The notes under the pieces: model-generated | Told to the model about the DNA's origin: nothing | The model's database searches: none | What the model saw: the letters and a program-made list of their open reading frames with translations, nothing else | Translations under genes and position numbers: made by a program | NCBI GenBank assembly: GCA_028871475.1 | Contig: JAGWMZ010000003.1 | Span: 1 to 64,000, forward strand | Direction of reading: 5' to 3' | Length of the DNA: 64,000 nucleotides | Source: Sphingomonadales bacterium | GTDB lineage: Bacteria; Pseudomonadota; Alphaproteobacteria; Sphingomonadales; Sphingomonadaceae | Shown here: positions 30,119 through 38,554 of the stretch, one piece after another | Position numbering within the stretch: position 1 is the stretch's first letter | Layout of the letters: each line of letters starts with the position of its first letter

Positions 30119-31891
30119 ATGATGATGAAAGGACGTTTTCAACGTTCGATGGCAGGCATGGCCGCCATCACACTGGCCTTGGCTCTGGGAGGCACCAGTG
30201 CTCCCCTTCAGGCCCAGACCGATGCGGGCCCCACCGAGGCCCAGCTCATGAACGACGCCAAATCCACCGGCGACGTGCTGACCTATGGCATGGGTCCGCG
30301 CGCCCAGCGTTTCAGCCCGCTGACCCAGATCAACGCCGGCAACGTCGCCAAGCTGGTGCCCGCCTTTGCCGCCTCGCTGGGCGATGAAAAGCAGCGCGGG
30401 CAGGAAGCCCAGCCGCTGGTCTATGACGGCACGATCTACGTCACCGGCTCCTATTCGCGCCTCTTCGCCTTTGATGCGCGCACCGGCGAGGAAAAATGGA
30501 AATATGCCGCCCGCCTGCCCGATGGCATCATGCCCTGCTGCGACGTGGTGAACCGCGGCGCGGCGATCTATGGCGACAAGATCATCTTTGCCACGCTTGA
30601 CGCGCGTCTGGTGGCGCTCAACCGCAACACCGGCAAGGTGATCTGGAACAAGCAGATCGCCGATTATCAGGCCGGTTACAGCGCCACAGCGGCGCCGCTC
30701 ATCGTGCATGGCATGGTCATCACCGGCAATTCGGGCGGTGAATTCGGCATTGTGGGCGCGGTGGAAGCGCGCGACGTCAACACCGGCGAGCTGATCTGGC
30801 ACCGCCCGGTCGTCGAAGGCAACATGGGCACGCTGCACGGCAAGGACAATGGCATCACCGGCACGCTCAACGCCACCTGGGAAGGCGACCTGTGGAAGAC
30901 CGGCGGCGGCGCCACCTGGCTGGGCGGCACCTATGACCCGGACACCAACCTGCTCTATTTCGGTACCGGCAACCCGGCCCCCTGGAACAGCCATCTGCGC
31001 AAGGGCGACAATCTCTACACCGCCTCCACCCTCGCCATCGACCCCGACACCGGCGTCATCAAATGGCACTATCAGAGCACGCCGCATGACGGATGGGACT
31101 TTGACGGGGTGAACGAGTTCATTCCCTTCGACGCCACCATCAACGGCAAGCCGATGAAGCTGGGCGCCAAGGCCGACCGCAACGGCTATTTCTTCGTGCT
31201 GGACCGCACCAACGGCAAGTTCATCAGCGCGAACAAATTCGTGATGAAGACCACCTGGGCCGAAGGCTACACCAAGGACGGCAAGCCCATCGTGATTGAC
31301 GCCGGCCGCCCCGGCGCGCCGCAGGGCACCGAAAAGGGCACCACCGTCTTCTCCTCGCCCAGCTTCCTGGGTGGCAAGAACTGGATGCCCATGGCCTACA
31401 GCCAGAGCACCGGCCTCTTCTATGTGCCCAGCAACGATTGGGGCATGGACATCTGGAACGAGCCGATCAGCTACAAGAAGGGCGCGGCCTATCTGGGCGC
31501 GGGCTTCACCATCAAGCCGATCGCGGAAGACCACATCGGCGCCCTGCGCGCCATCGACCCCAAGACTGGCAAGATCGTCTGGGAATACAAGAACAAGGCC
31601 CCGCTGTGGGGCGGCGTGCTGACGACGGCGGGCAATCTGGTCTTCACCGGAACGCCCGAAGGCTATCTCAAGGCCTTCGACGCCAAGACGGGCAAGGAAC
31701 TGTGGAAGTTCCAGACCGGCTCGGGCGTGGTCGGCTCACCCATCACCTGGGAACAGGATGGCGAACAATATGTCGCCGTGATGTCAGGCTGGGGCGGCGC
31801 GGTTCCCCTGTGGGGCGGCGAAGTGGCCAAGAGCTTCAAGGACATCAACCAGGGCGGGTCGCTCTGGGTGTTCAAGATGCCCAAGGGCTGA
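30119..31891 (+). CDS. PQQ-dependent alcohol dehydrogenase, lanthanide-type (ExaF/PedH-like)
   Basis: 590 residues; three ATGs in a row, of which 30125 has the best spacing to AGGGAG. A signal peptide ends near LQAQ. It is an eight-bladed quinoprotein with the vicinal disulphide Cys140-Cys141 ([10 protein letters not shown]), metal ligands Glu208 (SGGEFG) and Asn285 (GTGNPAPWN) and catalytic Asp327 in [11 protein letters not shown]. Asp329, two residues later, is the extra acid typical of lanthanide enzymes; calcium enzymes have Ser, Thr or Ala there. It oxidises primary alcohols such as ethanol to aldehydes in the periplasm, passing electrons to cytochrome c550. The following gene encodes a LuxR-type regulator. 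Confidence 0.93.
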   Translation: MMMKGRFQRSMAGMAAITLALALGGTSAPLQAQTDAGPTEAQLMNDAKSTGDVLTYGMGPRAQRFSPLTQINAGNVAKLVPAFAASLGDEKQRGQEAQPLVYDGTIYVTGSYSRLFAFDARTGEEKWKYAARLPDGIMPCCDVVNRGAAIYGDKIIFATLDARLVALNRNTGKVIWNKQIADYQAGYSATAAPLIVHGMVITGNSGGEFGIVGAVEARDVNTGELIWHRPVVEGNMGTLHGKDNGITGTLNATWEGDLWKTGGGATWLGGTYDPDTNLLYFGTGNPAPWNSHLRKGDNLYTASTLAIDPDTGVIKWHYQSTPHDGWDFDGVNEFIPFDATINGKPMKLGAKADRNGYFFVLDRTNGKFISANKFVMKTTWAEGYTKDGKPIVIDAGRPGAPQGTEKGTTVFSSPSFLGGKNWMPMAYSQSTGLFYVPSNDWGMDIWNEPISYKKGAAYLGAGFTIKPIAEDHIGALRAIDPKTGKIVWEYKNKAPLWGGVLTTAGNLVFTGTPEGYLKAFDAKTGKELWKFQTGSGVVGSPITWEQDGEQYVAVMSGWGGAVPLWGGEVAKSFKDINQGGSLWVFKMPKG

Positions 31892-31956
31892 GCCGGACGA
31901 AGGAGTTGCAGGCATGATTGTGATGGGACGCAGCCACCAGGGGGCTTATGGCAGCG

Positions 31957-31978
31957 GGGGGCGGATCGCTCCGCCCCC
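31957..31978 (+). terminator. Strong GC hairpin after the alcohol dehydrogenase
   Basis: A perfect 9-bp stem GGGGGCGGA/TCCGCCCCC closes a 4-nt loop, 65 bp after the ADH stop and before the regulator start. It has no T-tract, so it may slow or attenuate read-through rather than fully terminate. Confidence 0.55.
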
Positions 31979-32075
31979 ATCCCTCGCAACCATGCTTGCC
32001 ACGGCGCAAAAACTGTCCGATCATGAGCGTGGGAGTGCAAAAGACACCATGAACGGGGGCAAACAGGGGCCGGAG

Positions 32076-32714
32076 ATGGAGCGAGTGCTGATCGTGGACG
32101 ATCATCCGCTGGTCCGGGATGGATTGCGCAGCGTGATCGCGGTGACCTTTGACGGATGCGACATCTTCGAGGCGGCCAGCCTCGACGAGGCGGTCAACAC
32201 GCTTGAAACGCAGGACAATTTCGACCTCGTCTTGCTTGACCTCAACATCCCCGATGTCAAGCGGCTCGATGGGCTGAATCTGCTGCGCCAGCGCTTTCCC
32301 ATGCTGCCGGTGGTGATGGTATCAGGCACCTTCGACCGCACCGTGGTGCGCGAGGCGCTGGCGGCAGGCGCGGCGGGCTTCATCCCCAAATCCATGAAAC
32401 GCAGCGCCATTCTCGATGCCTTGCACCGCGTCGTGGCCGGCGAAATCTACATGCCCGATGCCATTGCCGAAAGCGACCCGGCCAGCGAGCAGAACGAGCA
32501 GATCCGCGAAAGGATCGAGAGCCTGACACCGCAGCAGAAAATCGTGCTGGGCCATCTGGTGCATGGGCGGCTGAACAAGCAGATCGCCCATGACCTGTCG
32601 GTCTCCATGACGACGGTCAAGGCCCATGTCTCAGCCATTCTGCTGAAATTGAACGTGTTCAGCAGGACGCAGGCTGTCATTCTGGCCAACCGGGTGCAAT
32701 TCGACGGGGAGTAA
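32076..32714 (+). CDS. LuxR/NarL-type response regulator of alcohol oxidation (PedR/AgmR-like)
   Basis: About 212 residues from ATG 32076 (AGGGG 6 nt upstream); ATG 32049 is an alternative. The receiver starts MERVLIVDDHPLVRDGL with phospho-acceptor in VLLDLNIPDV and Lys in GFIPKSMKR. The C-terminal LuxR HTH reads LTPQQKIVLGHLVHGRLNKQ and VSMTTVKAHVSAILLKLNV. Regulators of this kind (AgmR/ErbR/PedR1) switch on quinoprotein ethanol oxidation in pseudomonads. It converges with the hybrid kinase across a terminator. I infer it binds the recurring ACC(A/C)AAGGT motif. Confidence 0.9.
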   Translation: MERVLIVDDHPLVRDGLRSVIAVTFDGCDIFEAASLDEAVNTLETQDNFDLVLLDLNIPDVKRLDGLNLLRQRFPMLPVVMVSGTFDRTVVREALAAGAAGFIPKSMKRSAILDALHRVVAGEIYMPDAIAESDPASEQNEQIRERIESLTPQQKIVLGHLVHGRLNKQIAHDLSVSMTTVKAHVSAILLKLNVFSRTQAVILANRVQFDGE

Positions 32715-32737
32715 TCCGCCGACAATGATGCGGAAAC

Positions 32738-32764
32738 AGGGCGCCCCGCCATGGGCGCCCTTTT
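32738..32764 (+). terminator. Rho-independent terminator after the LuxR-type regulator
   Basis: Stem AGGGCGCCC (32738-32746) and GGGCGCCCT (32753-32761), loop CGCCAT, followed by TTT. It lies between two convergent genes, 24 nt after the regulator stop. Confidence 0.8.
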
Positions 32765-32770
32765 CGTATG

Positions 32771-35014
32771 TCAGGGCAGCATGGTGCGCAGCAAAGCGCG
32801 CAATTGCGCAGGCTTCACCGGCTTGTTGAGGAGCGGCGTGTTGGTAGCCGCCAGTTGCGCCTTGAGCGGCTCCCCCCTGTCAGCGGAAATCATCACCGCC
32901 GGCACGGGCACGCCGAAATGGGCCTGCAGACGCGTGATAACCTTGTCGCCGGTCTCACCATCATTGAGGTGATAATCCGCGAGAATGACATCTGGCCGCC
33001 CCCCCTCTGGGAACTGTCCCAGCGCATCGGCCTCGCCGCTCGCCACGGCGACCTCACACCCCCAGCCCTCCAGCAGGGTGCGCATGCCGGACTGGATCTG
33101 GCGCTCATTGTCCACCACCAGCACGCGCAGACCTTGCATCGTGCGGTCGCGCGGGGTCGCTATGCTCTTGCCCAGCTCTTCATCAACCGGCTTGCCCAGC
33201 GGCAGGGTGATGGCAAAGGTCGCGCCCTCGCCCGGAGCCGAATCGAGCCAGATCCTGTGCCCCAGCATGTCCGCCGCACGCCGCACGATGGCCAGGCCCA
33301 GCCCCTTGCCCTGGCTGCGCGTATCGAGCCGGCGAAACTCCTCGAAAATCAGCGCCTGCTGGTTTTCGGCAATGCCGCGCCCCGTGTCGATGACCGCGAC
33401 CCGGACCTGCTCCCCCTCCACCTCACAGGTCACCCGCACGCCGCCAGCAGCGGTGTAGCGGATGGCATTGGAAATGAAGTTCTGCAAAATGCGCCGCAGC
33501 AGCCGCACGTCGGAGACGACCCAGATTTCGCCCGTCTCAATGCGCAAGGTCAGGCCAGCGGCCCGCGCCAACGGCGTAAACTCGACGTTGAGCGTCTGGA
33601 GCAATTGGTCGATGCGGAAATGGCTGATTTCCGGCTGAATGGCCCCGGCATCCAGCCGTGAGATTTCCAGCAGCGCCTCCAGCAGATCCTCAACCGATTC
33701 CAGCGCCGTCGCCGTCTGTGACACCAGCGCGCGGGTGGGCAGCGCCAGCCGCCTGTCGCCCAGCGCCGCGACGAACAGGCAGGCGGCGTTGAGCGGCTGT
33801 AACAGATCATGGCTGGCGGCCGCCAGAAAGCGCGTTTTGGACAGATTGGCCTTTTCCGCCGCGATCTTGGCCTGGGTCAATGCCGCCTCGATGTTGCGGC
33901 GCTCAGCCACTTCGCGGCCCAATTGCTTATTCACGCTGAGCAGTTCGGCGGTGCGTTCCGACACGCGCCGCTCCAGCGTCTCGGCGGTTTCACGCAGGGC
34001 GGCCTGCGCCGAAAGCATGTCGGTGACATCGGTGAAGCTGAAGACGAAACCGCCCTGCGCCGTGCGGGTCGAGCGGATTTCGAAACGGCGATCTCCGGCC
34101 GGGCACAATTGGCTGAGCGGCCCGCCGCGCGCCTCTTCCTCCCGCCAATCGAGGCAGCCATTATCCTGCATGTTGAGGCCCCTGCGACACCAGTCGAGCA
34201 AACCATCATGGCAGGTGAGCGCGCGCGTCACATCATCGCCCAGCCCCAGCAAGCGTCCCAAAGCGTCATTCCACGCCGAAAGCTGGCGGGCGCTGTCGAA
34301 CATGCAGACGCCTTCGGAGAGCGTATCGAGCGTCGATTGCAGGATGAGGTTGCGCTCGGCCAGTTCCATGGTGCGGGCGCGGGCATCCTCGGCCTTCACC
34401 TCGGTGATGTCGGTGTAAATGCCGACGATGCCGCCCTCGCTGGTGCGCAGTTCATTGATCTGCACCCAGCGCCCGTCTGACAGCGCCTGCACATGGCCGC
34501 CATCGGCAATGCCGTGGCGGGCCAGTCGCTCCGACACCCAGCGGTCGGGGGCGACGACCGAACCAAGCGGACGCTCGATCTTGGCGGCCAGTTGCGCGAT
34601 TTCGGAAAATTCCATGCCCACGCGAATATGGGGTGTCAATTCGGGCCAGAAGCCCAGATAGGCCTCATTGAACAGAACCAGCCGGTCATCGGCATCGAAG
34701 AGCACGAAACCTTCATTGATCGACTCGATGGCGTCGCGCAGGCGGGCCTGAGCCGCATCGGCCGCGGCATTGACCGCCGCCAGATCGCTGTTCGCCTTGG
34801 CCAGCTTGCCCAGCGCATCTTCCAGCTGCACCGTGCGTTCGCGCACCATCGCTTCGAGCGAAATGGCCGTCTCGAACATGGAAAAGGCATTGCCCGCCAT
34901 GTCGCTGGAGCGTTCTACCCGGTCCATCAAGGCCGCATTGATGCGGCGCAGCTTGCGCAATTCGTCGCGCAGCGCGTCCGTATCGGTCATGTCATCGGCA
35001 GACTTGTCATTCAT
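32771..35014 (-). CDS. PAS-containing hybrid histidine kinase (NahK/ErcS-like)
   Basis: 747 residues, no membrane helix, so cytoplasmic. Coiled coil at about 10-95; PAS at about 95-205 (AIESINEGFVLFDADDRLVL, IYTDITEVK); second PAS at about 225-335 (TLDTLSEGVCMFD, FSFTDVTDM); coiled coil; H-box AAASHDLLQPLNAA with His402; ATPase with N and G boxes (NFISNAIRYT, DTGRGIA, GKGLGLAIV); C-terminal receiver from about 625 with VILADYHLNDGETGD. The DLLQPLNA H-box is typical of the NahK/ErcS group. The FIST gene upstream overlaps it by ATGA, so they are a unit; a phosphotransfer to the convergent LuxR-type regulator is likely. Confidence 0.9.
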   Translation of the reverse strand: MNDKSADDMTDTDALRDELRKLRRINAALMDRVERSSDMAGNAFSMFETAISLEAMVRERTVQLEDALGKLAKANSDLAAVNAAADAAQARLRDAIESINEGFVLFDADDRLVLFNEAYLGFWPELTPHIRVGMEFSEIAQLAAKIERPLGSVVAPDRWVSERLARHGIADGGHVQALSDGRWVQINELRTSEGGIVGIYTDITEVKAEDARARTMELAERNLILQSTLDTLSEGVCMFDSARQLSAWNDALGRLLGLGDDVTRALTCHDGLLDWCRRGLNMQDNGCLDWREEEARGGPLSQLCPAGDRRFEIRSTRTAQGGFVFSFTDVTDMLSAQAALRETAETLERRVSERTAELLSVNKQLGREVAERRNIEAALTQAKIAAEKANLSKTRFLAAASHDLLQPLNAACLFVAALGDRRLALPTRALVSQTATALESVEDLLEALLEISRLDAGAIQPEISHFRIDQLLQTLNVEFTPLARAAGLTLRIETGEIWVVSDVRLLRRILQNFISNAIRYTAAGGVRVTCEVEGEQVRVAVIDTGRGIAENQQALIFEEFRRLDTRSQGKGLGLAIVRRAADMLGHRIWLDSAPGEGATFAITLPLGKPVDEELGKSIATPRDRTMQGLRVLVVDNERQIQSGMRTLLEGWGCEVAVASGEADALGQFPEGGRPDVILADYHLNDGETGDKVITRLQAHFGVPVPAVMISADRGEPLKAQLAATNTPLLNKPVKPAQLRALLRTMLP

Positions 35015-36159
35015 TGCCCGATGGCCAGCCCGCTGAAAGTCTGGTTGACGTGCAGCGCATGATATTGCTCGCCATAGGTGTTAAACCCGATCACCCGATG
35101 ACGGTTATAGAGCCGCGAGACGTCGTGAGCGATCTGCCGCCTTTCGGCATCCACACGGTTGAGCACGCAGTCAAAGGCGATGATCCGGTCCACCGGGCCG
35201 ATCGTGTCGGCAATGCCGGAAAACAGCGCATCCATCCCCGCGATGCGGTCCACAGGTTCGCCCACCGTCAACACCAGCCCCTCGTCGATGGCGCAATAGA
35301 AGGTGAGGCTGCCATCGGGGTTGGCCGTCTGCACTGAACGGACATGATATTCACCCCCCGCCCGCACCATCAGCGGATGGGCCGCAAAGAATTCGGTGCC
35401 CATCTCCTCACCCGGGTGGCCCGCCAGGCGCAGATATTCCTGCGCCGCCGGTTCGGCATTGATCTCGGTCACGATGCGTTGCTCCGGCAGGGCGCCGGTG
35501 ATCACCATCTTGCGCTCACCCGGGCGGTAGTGCTGCGCCTTGAAGACATGGAGCGGGCGCGGCGTGGACAGGATCGCCACCACCGCCGCACGCGGGTGAA
35601 AGGCCCCGCCCTCGAAGATCGCCGTTTGACGAAAGGCCATGTCGTCACCCGATGACCCACCAATCAGCGGAATTTCGCCCAGCGCGTCCTGGATGGTCAT
35701 GGTCAGGAGCTCTTCCGAATGCGACAGGCCATCGACAAGGAACAGTGCGACATGGTTCACCTTTTCCCCCAGCCGTCGGCTTTCGCGATCCGCTTCGGCA
35801 GCCAGGCGGCGGACCTGCGCGCGCGCCTCGGCGGGGTCGAAATGGTCCACCTCCAGAAAGCAGTGCGAGGCCAGATGGAACGCCTCGGCGGGAAAACCGA
35901 TGACACTCAGGCTGTCGTGGTCATAGCCTTCCTCGGTCAGCTCGCCCGAACTGATGCAGCCGATCACGCGCGTGCCCTCGGTGTGCAGGTTGATCGCCCA
36001 TGCCAGCCGCGCGGCATCGAAACGATGTGGACAAAACACGATCGCGCCGGCCAGCGGCTGTTGCCCCAGCTGGGCGGAAATCTCTTCCATCGCCTCGAAT
36101 GGATCATCGGCATGCGAGGCCGCGAAGACCACGCCCGATGTCACCGTATCCTGCACCAT
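35011..36159 (-). CDS. FIST-domain sensory protein
   Basis: 382 residues from ATG 36159 (GGGGGAGG 10 nt upstream). Both halves of the FIST signature are present: N-terminal part with IGCISSGELTEEGYDHDSLS and VALFLVDGLSHSEELLTMTI, LIGGSSGDDMAF; C-terminal part with DGSLTFYCAIDEGLVLTVG and RIIAFDCVLNRVDAER, ending VIGFNTYGEQYHALHVNQTF. FIST proteins are thought to bind small ligands, perhaps amino acids. Here it is separate from, but overlaps, the hybrid kinase, so it most likely feeds a cytoplasmic signal into it. Confidence 0.92.
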   Translation of the reverse strand: MVQDTVTSGVVFAASHADDPFEAMEEISAQLGQQPLAGAIVFCPHRFDAARLAWAINLHTEGTRVIGCISSGELTEEGYDHDSLSVIGFPAEAFHLASHCFLEVDHFDPAEARAQVRRLAAEADRESRRLGEKVNHVALFLVDGLSHSEELLTMTIQDALGEIPLIGGSSGDDMAFRQTAIFEGGAFHPRAAVVAILSTPRPLHVFKAQHYRPGERKMVITGALPEQRIVTEINAEPAAQEYLRLAGHPGEEMGTEFFAAHPLMVRAGGEYHVRSVQTANPDGSLTFYCAIDEGLVLTVGEPVDRIAGMDALFSGIADTIGPVDRIIAFDCVLNRVDAERRQIAHDVSRLYNRHRVIGFNTYGEQYHALHVNQTFSGLAIGQ

Positions 36160-36341
36160 GTGCCCGCAGCCTCCCCCACTATCTTATAGCGGGATCATGG
36201 ACGGAAATTGGGGTGTTTGTCATCCAAAACCATGGCTCTTGACGCAGGCCTTCCCAAAAATTCTGCCAAAGACCAAGTCCGGTGCCCTCGTGACGTTCCC
36301 CTGTGCAACGCGGATCCGCTGCCCTCGCCTTCCCGGCCGTC

Positions 36342-36734
36342 TCACGCCCCGCGCAGCGGCTCGCCGGCAGCTTCGAGAAGCTCGGCTTCCTCATCAGTGA
36401 AGATGCGCGAACGCACGATGAAGCGCAAACCTTCTGGCGCTTCGAGCGACATGCCAGCACCCCGCCCCGGCACCACATCAATGGTCACCTGCGTATGGCG
36501 CCAATAGGCAAATTGCGCGGCGCCGATCCACACCTGCACGCCGTCGGCGATCTCACCGAGCAACACGTCCTGCGCCCCCACACGAAACTCGCCCTTGGGG
36601 AAGCACATGGGCGCCGATCCATCGCAGCAACCGCCCGACTGATGGAACATCAACGGACCGTGGCGCTGCGTCAGCCTGGCGATCAAGGCATCGGCGACCG
36701 GGGTGGACAATATACGCGGTGGTAACCGGTTCAT
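36342..36734 (-). CDS. DUF779 protein
   Basis: 130 residues from ATG 36734. The family core FHQSGGCCDGSAPMCFPKGEF holds three Cys residues close together, followed by VWIGAAQFAYWRHTQVTIDV. DUF779 genes sit beside acetaldehyde dehydrogenase genes in many bacteria, as here; the biochemical role is unknown, possibly redox or metal related given the Cys cluster. It follows the aldehyde dehydrogenase by 114 bp in the same direction. Confidence 0.88.
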   Translation of the reverse strand: MNRLPPRILSTPVADALIARLTQRHGPLMFHQSGGCCDGSAPMCFPKGEFRVGAQDVLLGEIADGVQVWIGAAQFAYWRHTQVTIDVVPGRGAGMSLEAPEGLRFIVRSRIFTDEEAELLEAAGEPLRGA

Positions 36735-36758
36735 CGACCTGCCCCTTGCTAAAATGAC

Positions 36759-36788
36759 GGGCGACCGGAGAGATGCGGTAGGTCGCCC
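36759..36788 (-). terminator. Hairpin between aldehyde dehydrogenase and DUF779 genes
   Basis: Complementary arms GGGCGACC (36759-36766) and GGTCGCCC (36781-36788) with a 14-nt loop. No T-tract follows, so partial termination or mRNA processing is possible. A second imperfect pair lies at about 36800-36830. Confidence 0.4.
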
Positions 36789-36848
36789 GCCAAGGATTGA
36801 CGTGCGCAGCTGACCAAGGCTGCCGCGCACGCCGGGTAGAGCAAGGGA

Positions 36849-38369
36849 TCAGAAAAAGCCCAGTGCCTTCGGGCTGTAGCTGACCAGCAGGTTCTTGGTC
36901 TGCTGATAGTGGTCCAGCATCATCCTGTGGTTTTCACGCCCGATGCCCGACTGCTTGTAACCGCCAAAGGCCGCATGGGCCGGATAGGCGTGATAGCAGT
37001 TGGTCCACACGCGCCCGGCCTGAATGCCACGCCCCATGCGATAGGCACGGGCACCATTGCGCGTCCACACGCCAGCGCCAAGGCCGTAGAGCGTGTCATT
37101 GGCAATCGCCAGCGCTTCGGCTTCATCCTTGAAGGTGGTGACCGCCAGCACGGGGCCGAAGATCTCCTCCTGGAACACGCGCATGCCATTGTGGCCCTTG
37201 AGCACGGTGGGCGTTACGTAATAGCCCTGCGCCAGTTCGCCTTCGTGGGTGGCACGCTCGCCGCCGGTCAGCACCTGTGCGCCCTCTTCCTTGCCGATGG
37301 CGATATAGGAGAGGATCTTTTCGAGCTGGTCGTTCGAGGCCTGCGCGCCGATCATCGTCGAGGGATCGAGCGGGCTGCCCATCTTGATCGCCTTCACGCG
37401 GGCGATGGCGCGTTCGATGAACTTCTCGTAGATGCTTTCCTGAATCAGCGCACGGCTGGGGCAGGTGCAGACCTCGCCCTGGTTGAGTGCGAACATCGCA
37501 AAGCCTTCGAGGCACTTGTCGAAATAGTCGTCATCGGCATCCATCACATCCTCAAAGAAGATGTTCGGACTCTTGCCGCCCAGCTCCAGCGTCACCGGGA
37601 TCAGGTTCTCGCTGGCATATTGCATGATGAGACGGCCGGTCGTCGTCTCGCCGGTGAAGGCGATCTTGCTGATGCGCTTGGAGGAAGCCAGTGGCTTACC
37701 CGCCTCGACGCCAAAACCGTTGACGACATTGAGCACGCCGGGCGGCAGCAGGTCACCGATGACCTCGAGCAGAACCATGATCGACATCGGCGTCTGCTCG
37801 GCAGGCTTCAGCACGATGCAGTTGCCCGCCGCCAGCGCCGGCGCCAGCTTCCACACCGCCATCAGGATGGGGAAGTTCCAGGGAATGATCTGCCCCACCA
37901 CGCCCAGCGGCTCATGGAAGTGATAGGCGATGGTGTCATGGTCGATCTCGCTGATCGAGCCTTCCTGCGCCCGCACGCAGCCAGCGAAATAGCGGAAATG
38001 GTCGATGGCAAGGGGTATGTCGGCATGGGTCGTCTCGCGGATCGGCTTGCCGTTGTCGATGGTCTCCGCCATGGCGATCAGGTCGAGATTGGCCTCCATC
38101 CGGTCGGCCATCTTCAGCAGAATGTTCGACCGCTCGGTGGACGAAGTCTTGCCCCAGGCATCCTTGGCGGCATGGGCGGCGTCCAGCGCGGCGTCGATGT
38201 CGGCAGAGGTGCCCCGCGCAATGCGGCAGACCACCTGGCCCGTCACCGGCGAGATATTGTCGAAATACTCGCCCTTGGCTGGCGCGACCCAGGCACCGCC
38301 GATATAATGCTCATATTGCTCGCGGATCATCGATTTGCCGGCGAATTTCGCCAAGGCCTCGTGCAACAT
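36849..38369 (-). CDS. exaC: NAD-dependent aldehyde dehydrogenase (acetaldehyde, ExaC-like)
   Basis: 506 residues, usual for the family. It contains the cofactor-site segment [29 protein letters not shown], the Gly motif [13 protein letters not shown], the general base in [14 protein letters not shown] and the catalytic Cys in [11 protein letters not shown]. The C-terminus reads [19 protein letters not shown]. This subgroup (ExaC/AcoD) oxidises acetaldehyde to acetate. It is followed by DUF779, its normal neighbour, and preceded by the island motif 83 nt before the start. It links the PQQ dehydrogenase to acetyl-CoA synthetase. Confidence 0.94.
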   Translation of the reverse strand: MLHEALAKFAGKSMIREQYEHYIGGAWVAPAKGEYFDNISPVTGQVVCRIARGTSADIDAALDAAHAAKDAWGKTSSTERSNILLKMADRMEANLDLIAMAETIDNGKPIRETTHADIPLAIDHFRYFAGCVRAQEGSISEIDHDTIAYHFHEPLGVVGQIIPWNFPILMAVWKLAPALAAGNCIVLKPAEQTPMSIMVLLEVIGDLLPPGVLNVVNGFGVEAGKPLASSKRISKIAFTGETTTGRLIMQYASENLIPVTLELGGKSPNIFFEDVMDADDDYFDKCLEGFAMFALNQGEVCTCPSRALIQESIYEKFIERAIARVKAIKMGSPLDPSTMIGAQASNDQLEKILSYIAIGKEEGAQVLTGGERATHEGELAQGYYVTPTVLKGHNGMRVFQEEIFGPVLAVTTFKDEAEALAIANDTLYGLGAGVWTRNGARAYRMGRGIQAGRVWTNCYHAYPAHAAFGGYKQSGIGRENHRMMLDHYQQTKNLLVSYSPKALGFF

Positions 38370-38436
38370 CGTCTCTCTCCTGAAACCTTCGCCCTTGCGA
38401 ATGTCGTCTCAAAATCGGACTGCGGCATGCCAAGGA

Positions 38437-38452
38437 CAATTGCACCTTGGGT
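38437..38452 (-). promoter_or_regulatory. Candidate island operator, aldehyde dehydrogenase / receptor divergent promoter
   Basis: Minus strand ACCCAAGGTGCAATTG, first base 83 nt before the ALDH start. It is also part of a short dyad CCAAGG(9)CCTTGG (38430-38450). It could serve the divergent TonB receptor too. Confidence 0.6.
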
Positions 38453-38554
38453 CGCCCCTTCACCATCTTGTTCCAAAGTATAAGATATGTGCTTTCCTCC
38501 GCCTGCTACCTCGGTCTAGACAGTCTCAAAGACTGCCAGGGAGAGGTAAATTTC

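Noticed and set aside
36909..38483. Plus-strand frame of 524 codons opposite the aldehyde dehydrogenase
   Set aside because: Shadow frame; the dehydrogenase on the minus strand has every catalytic motif.
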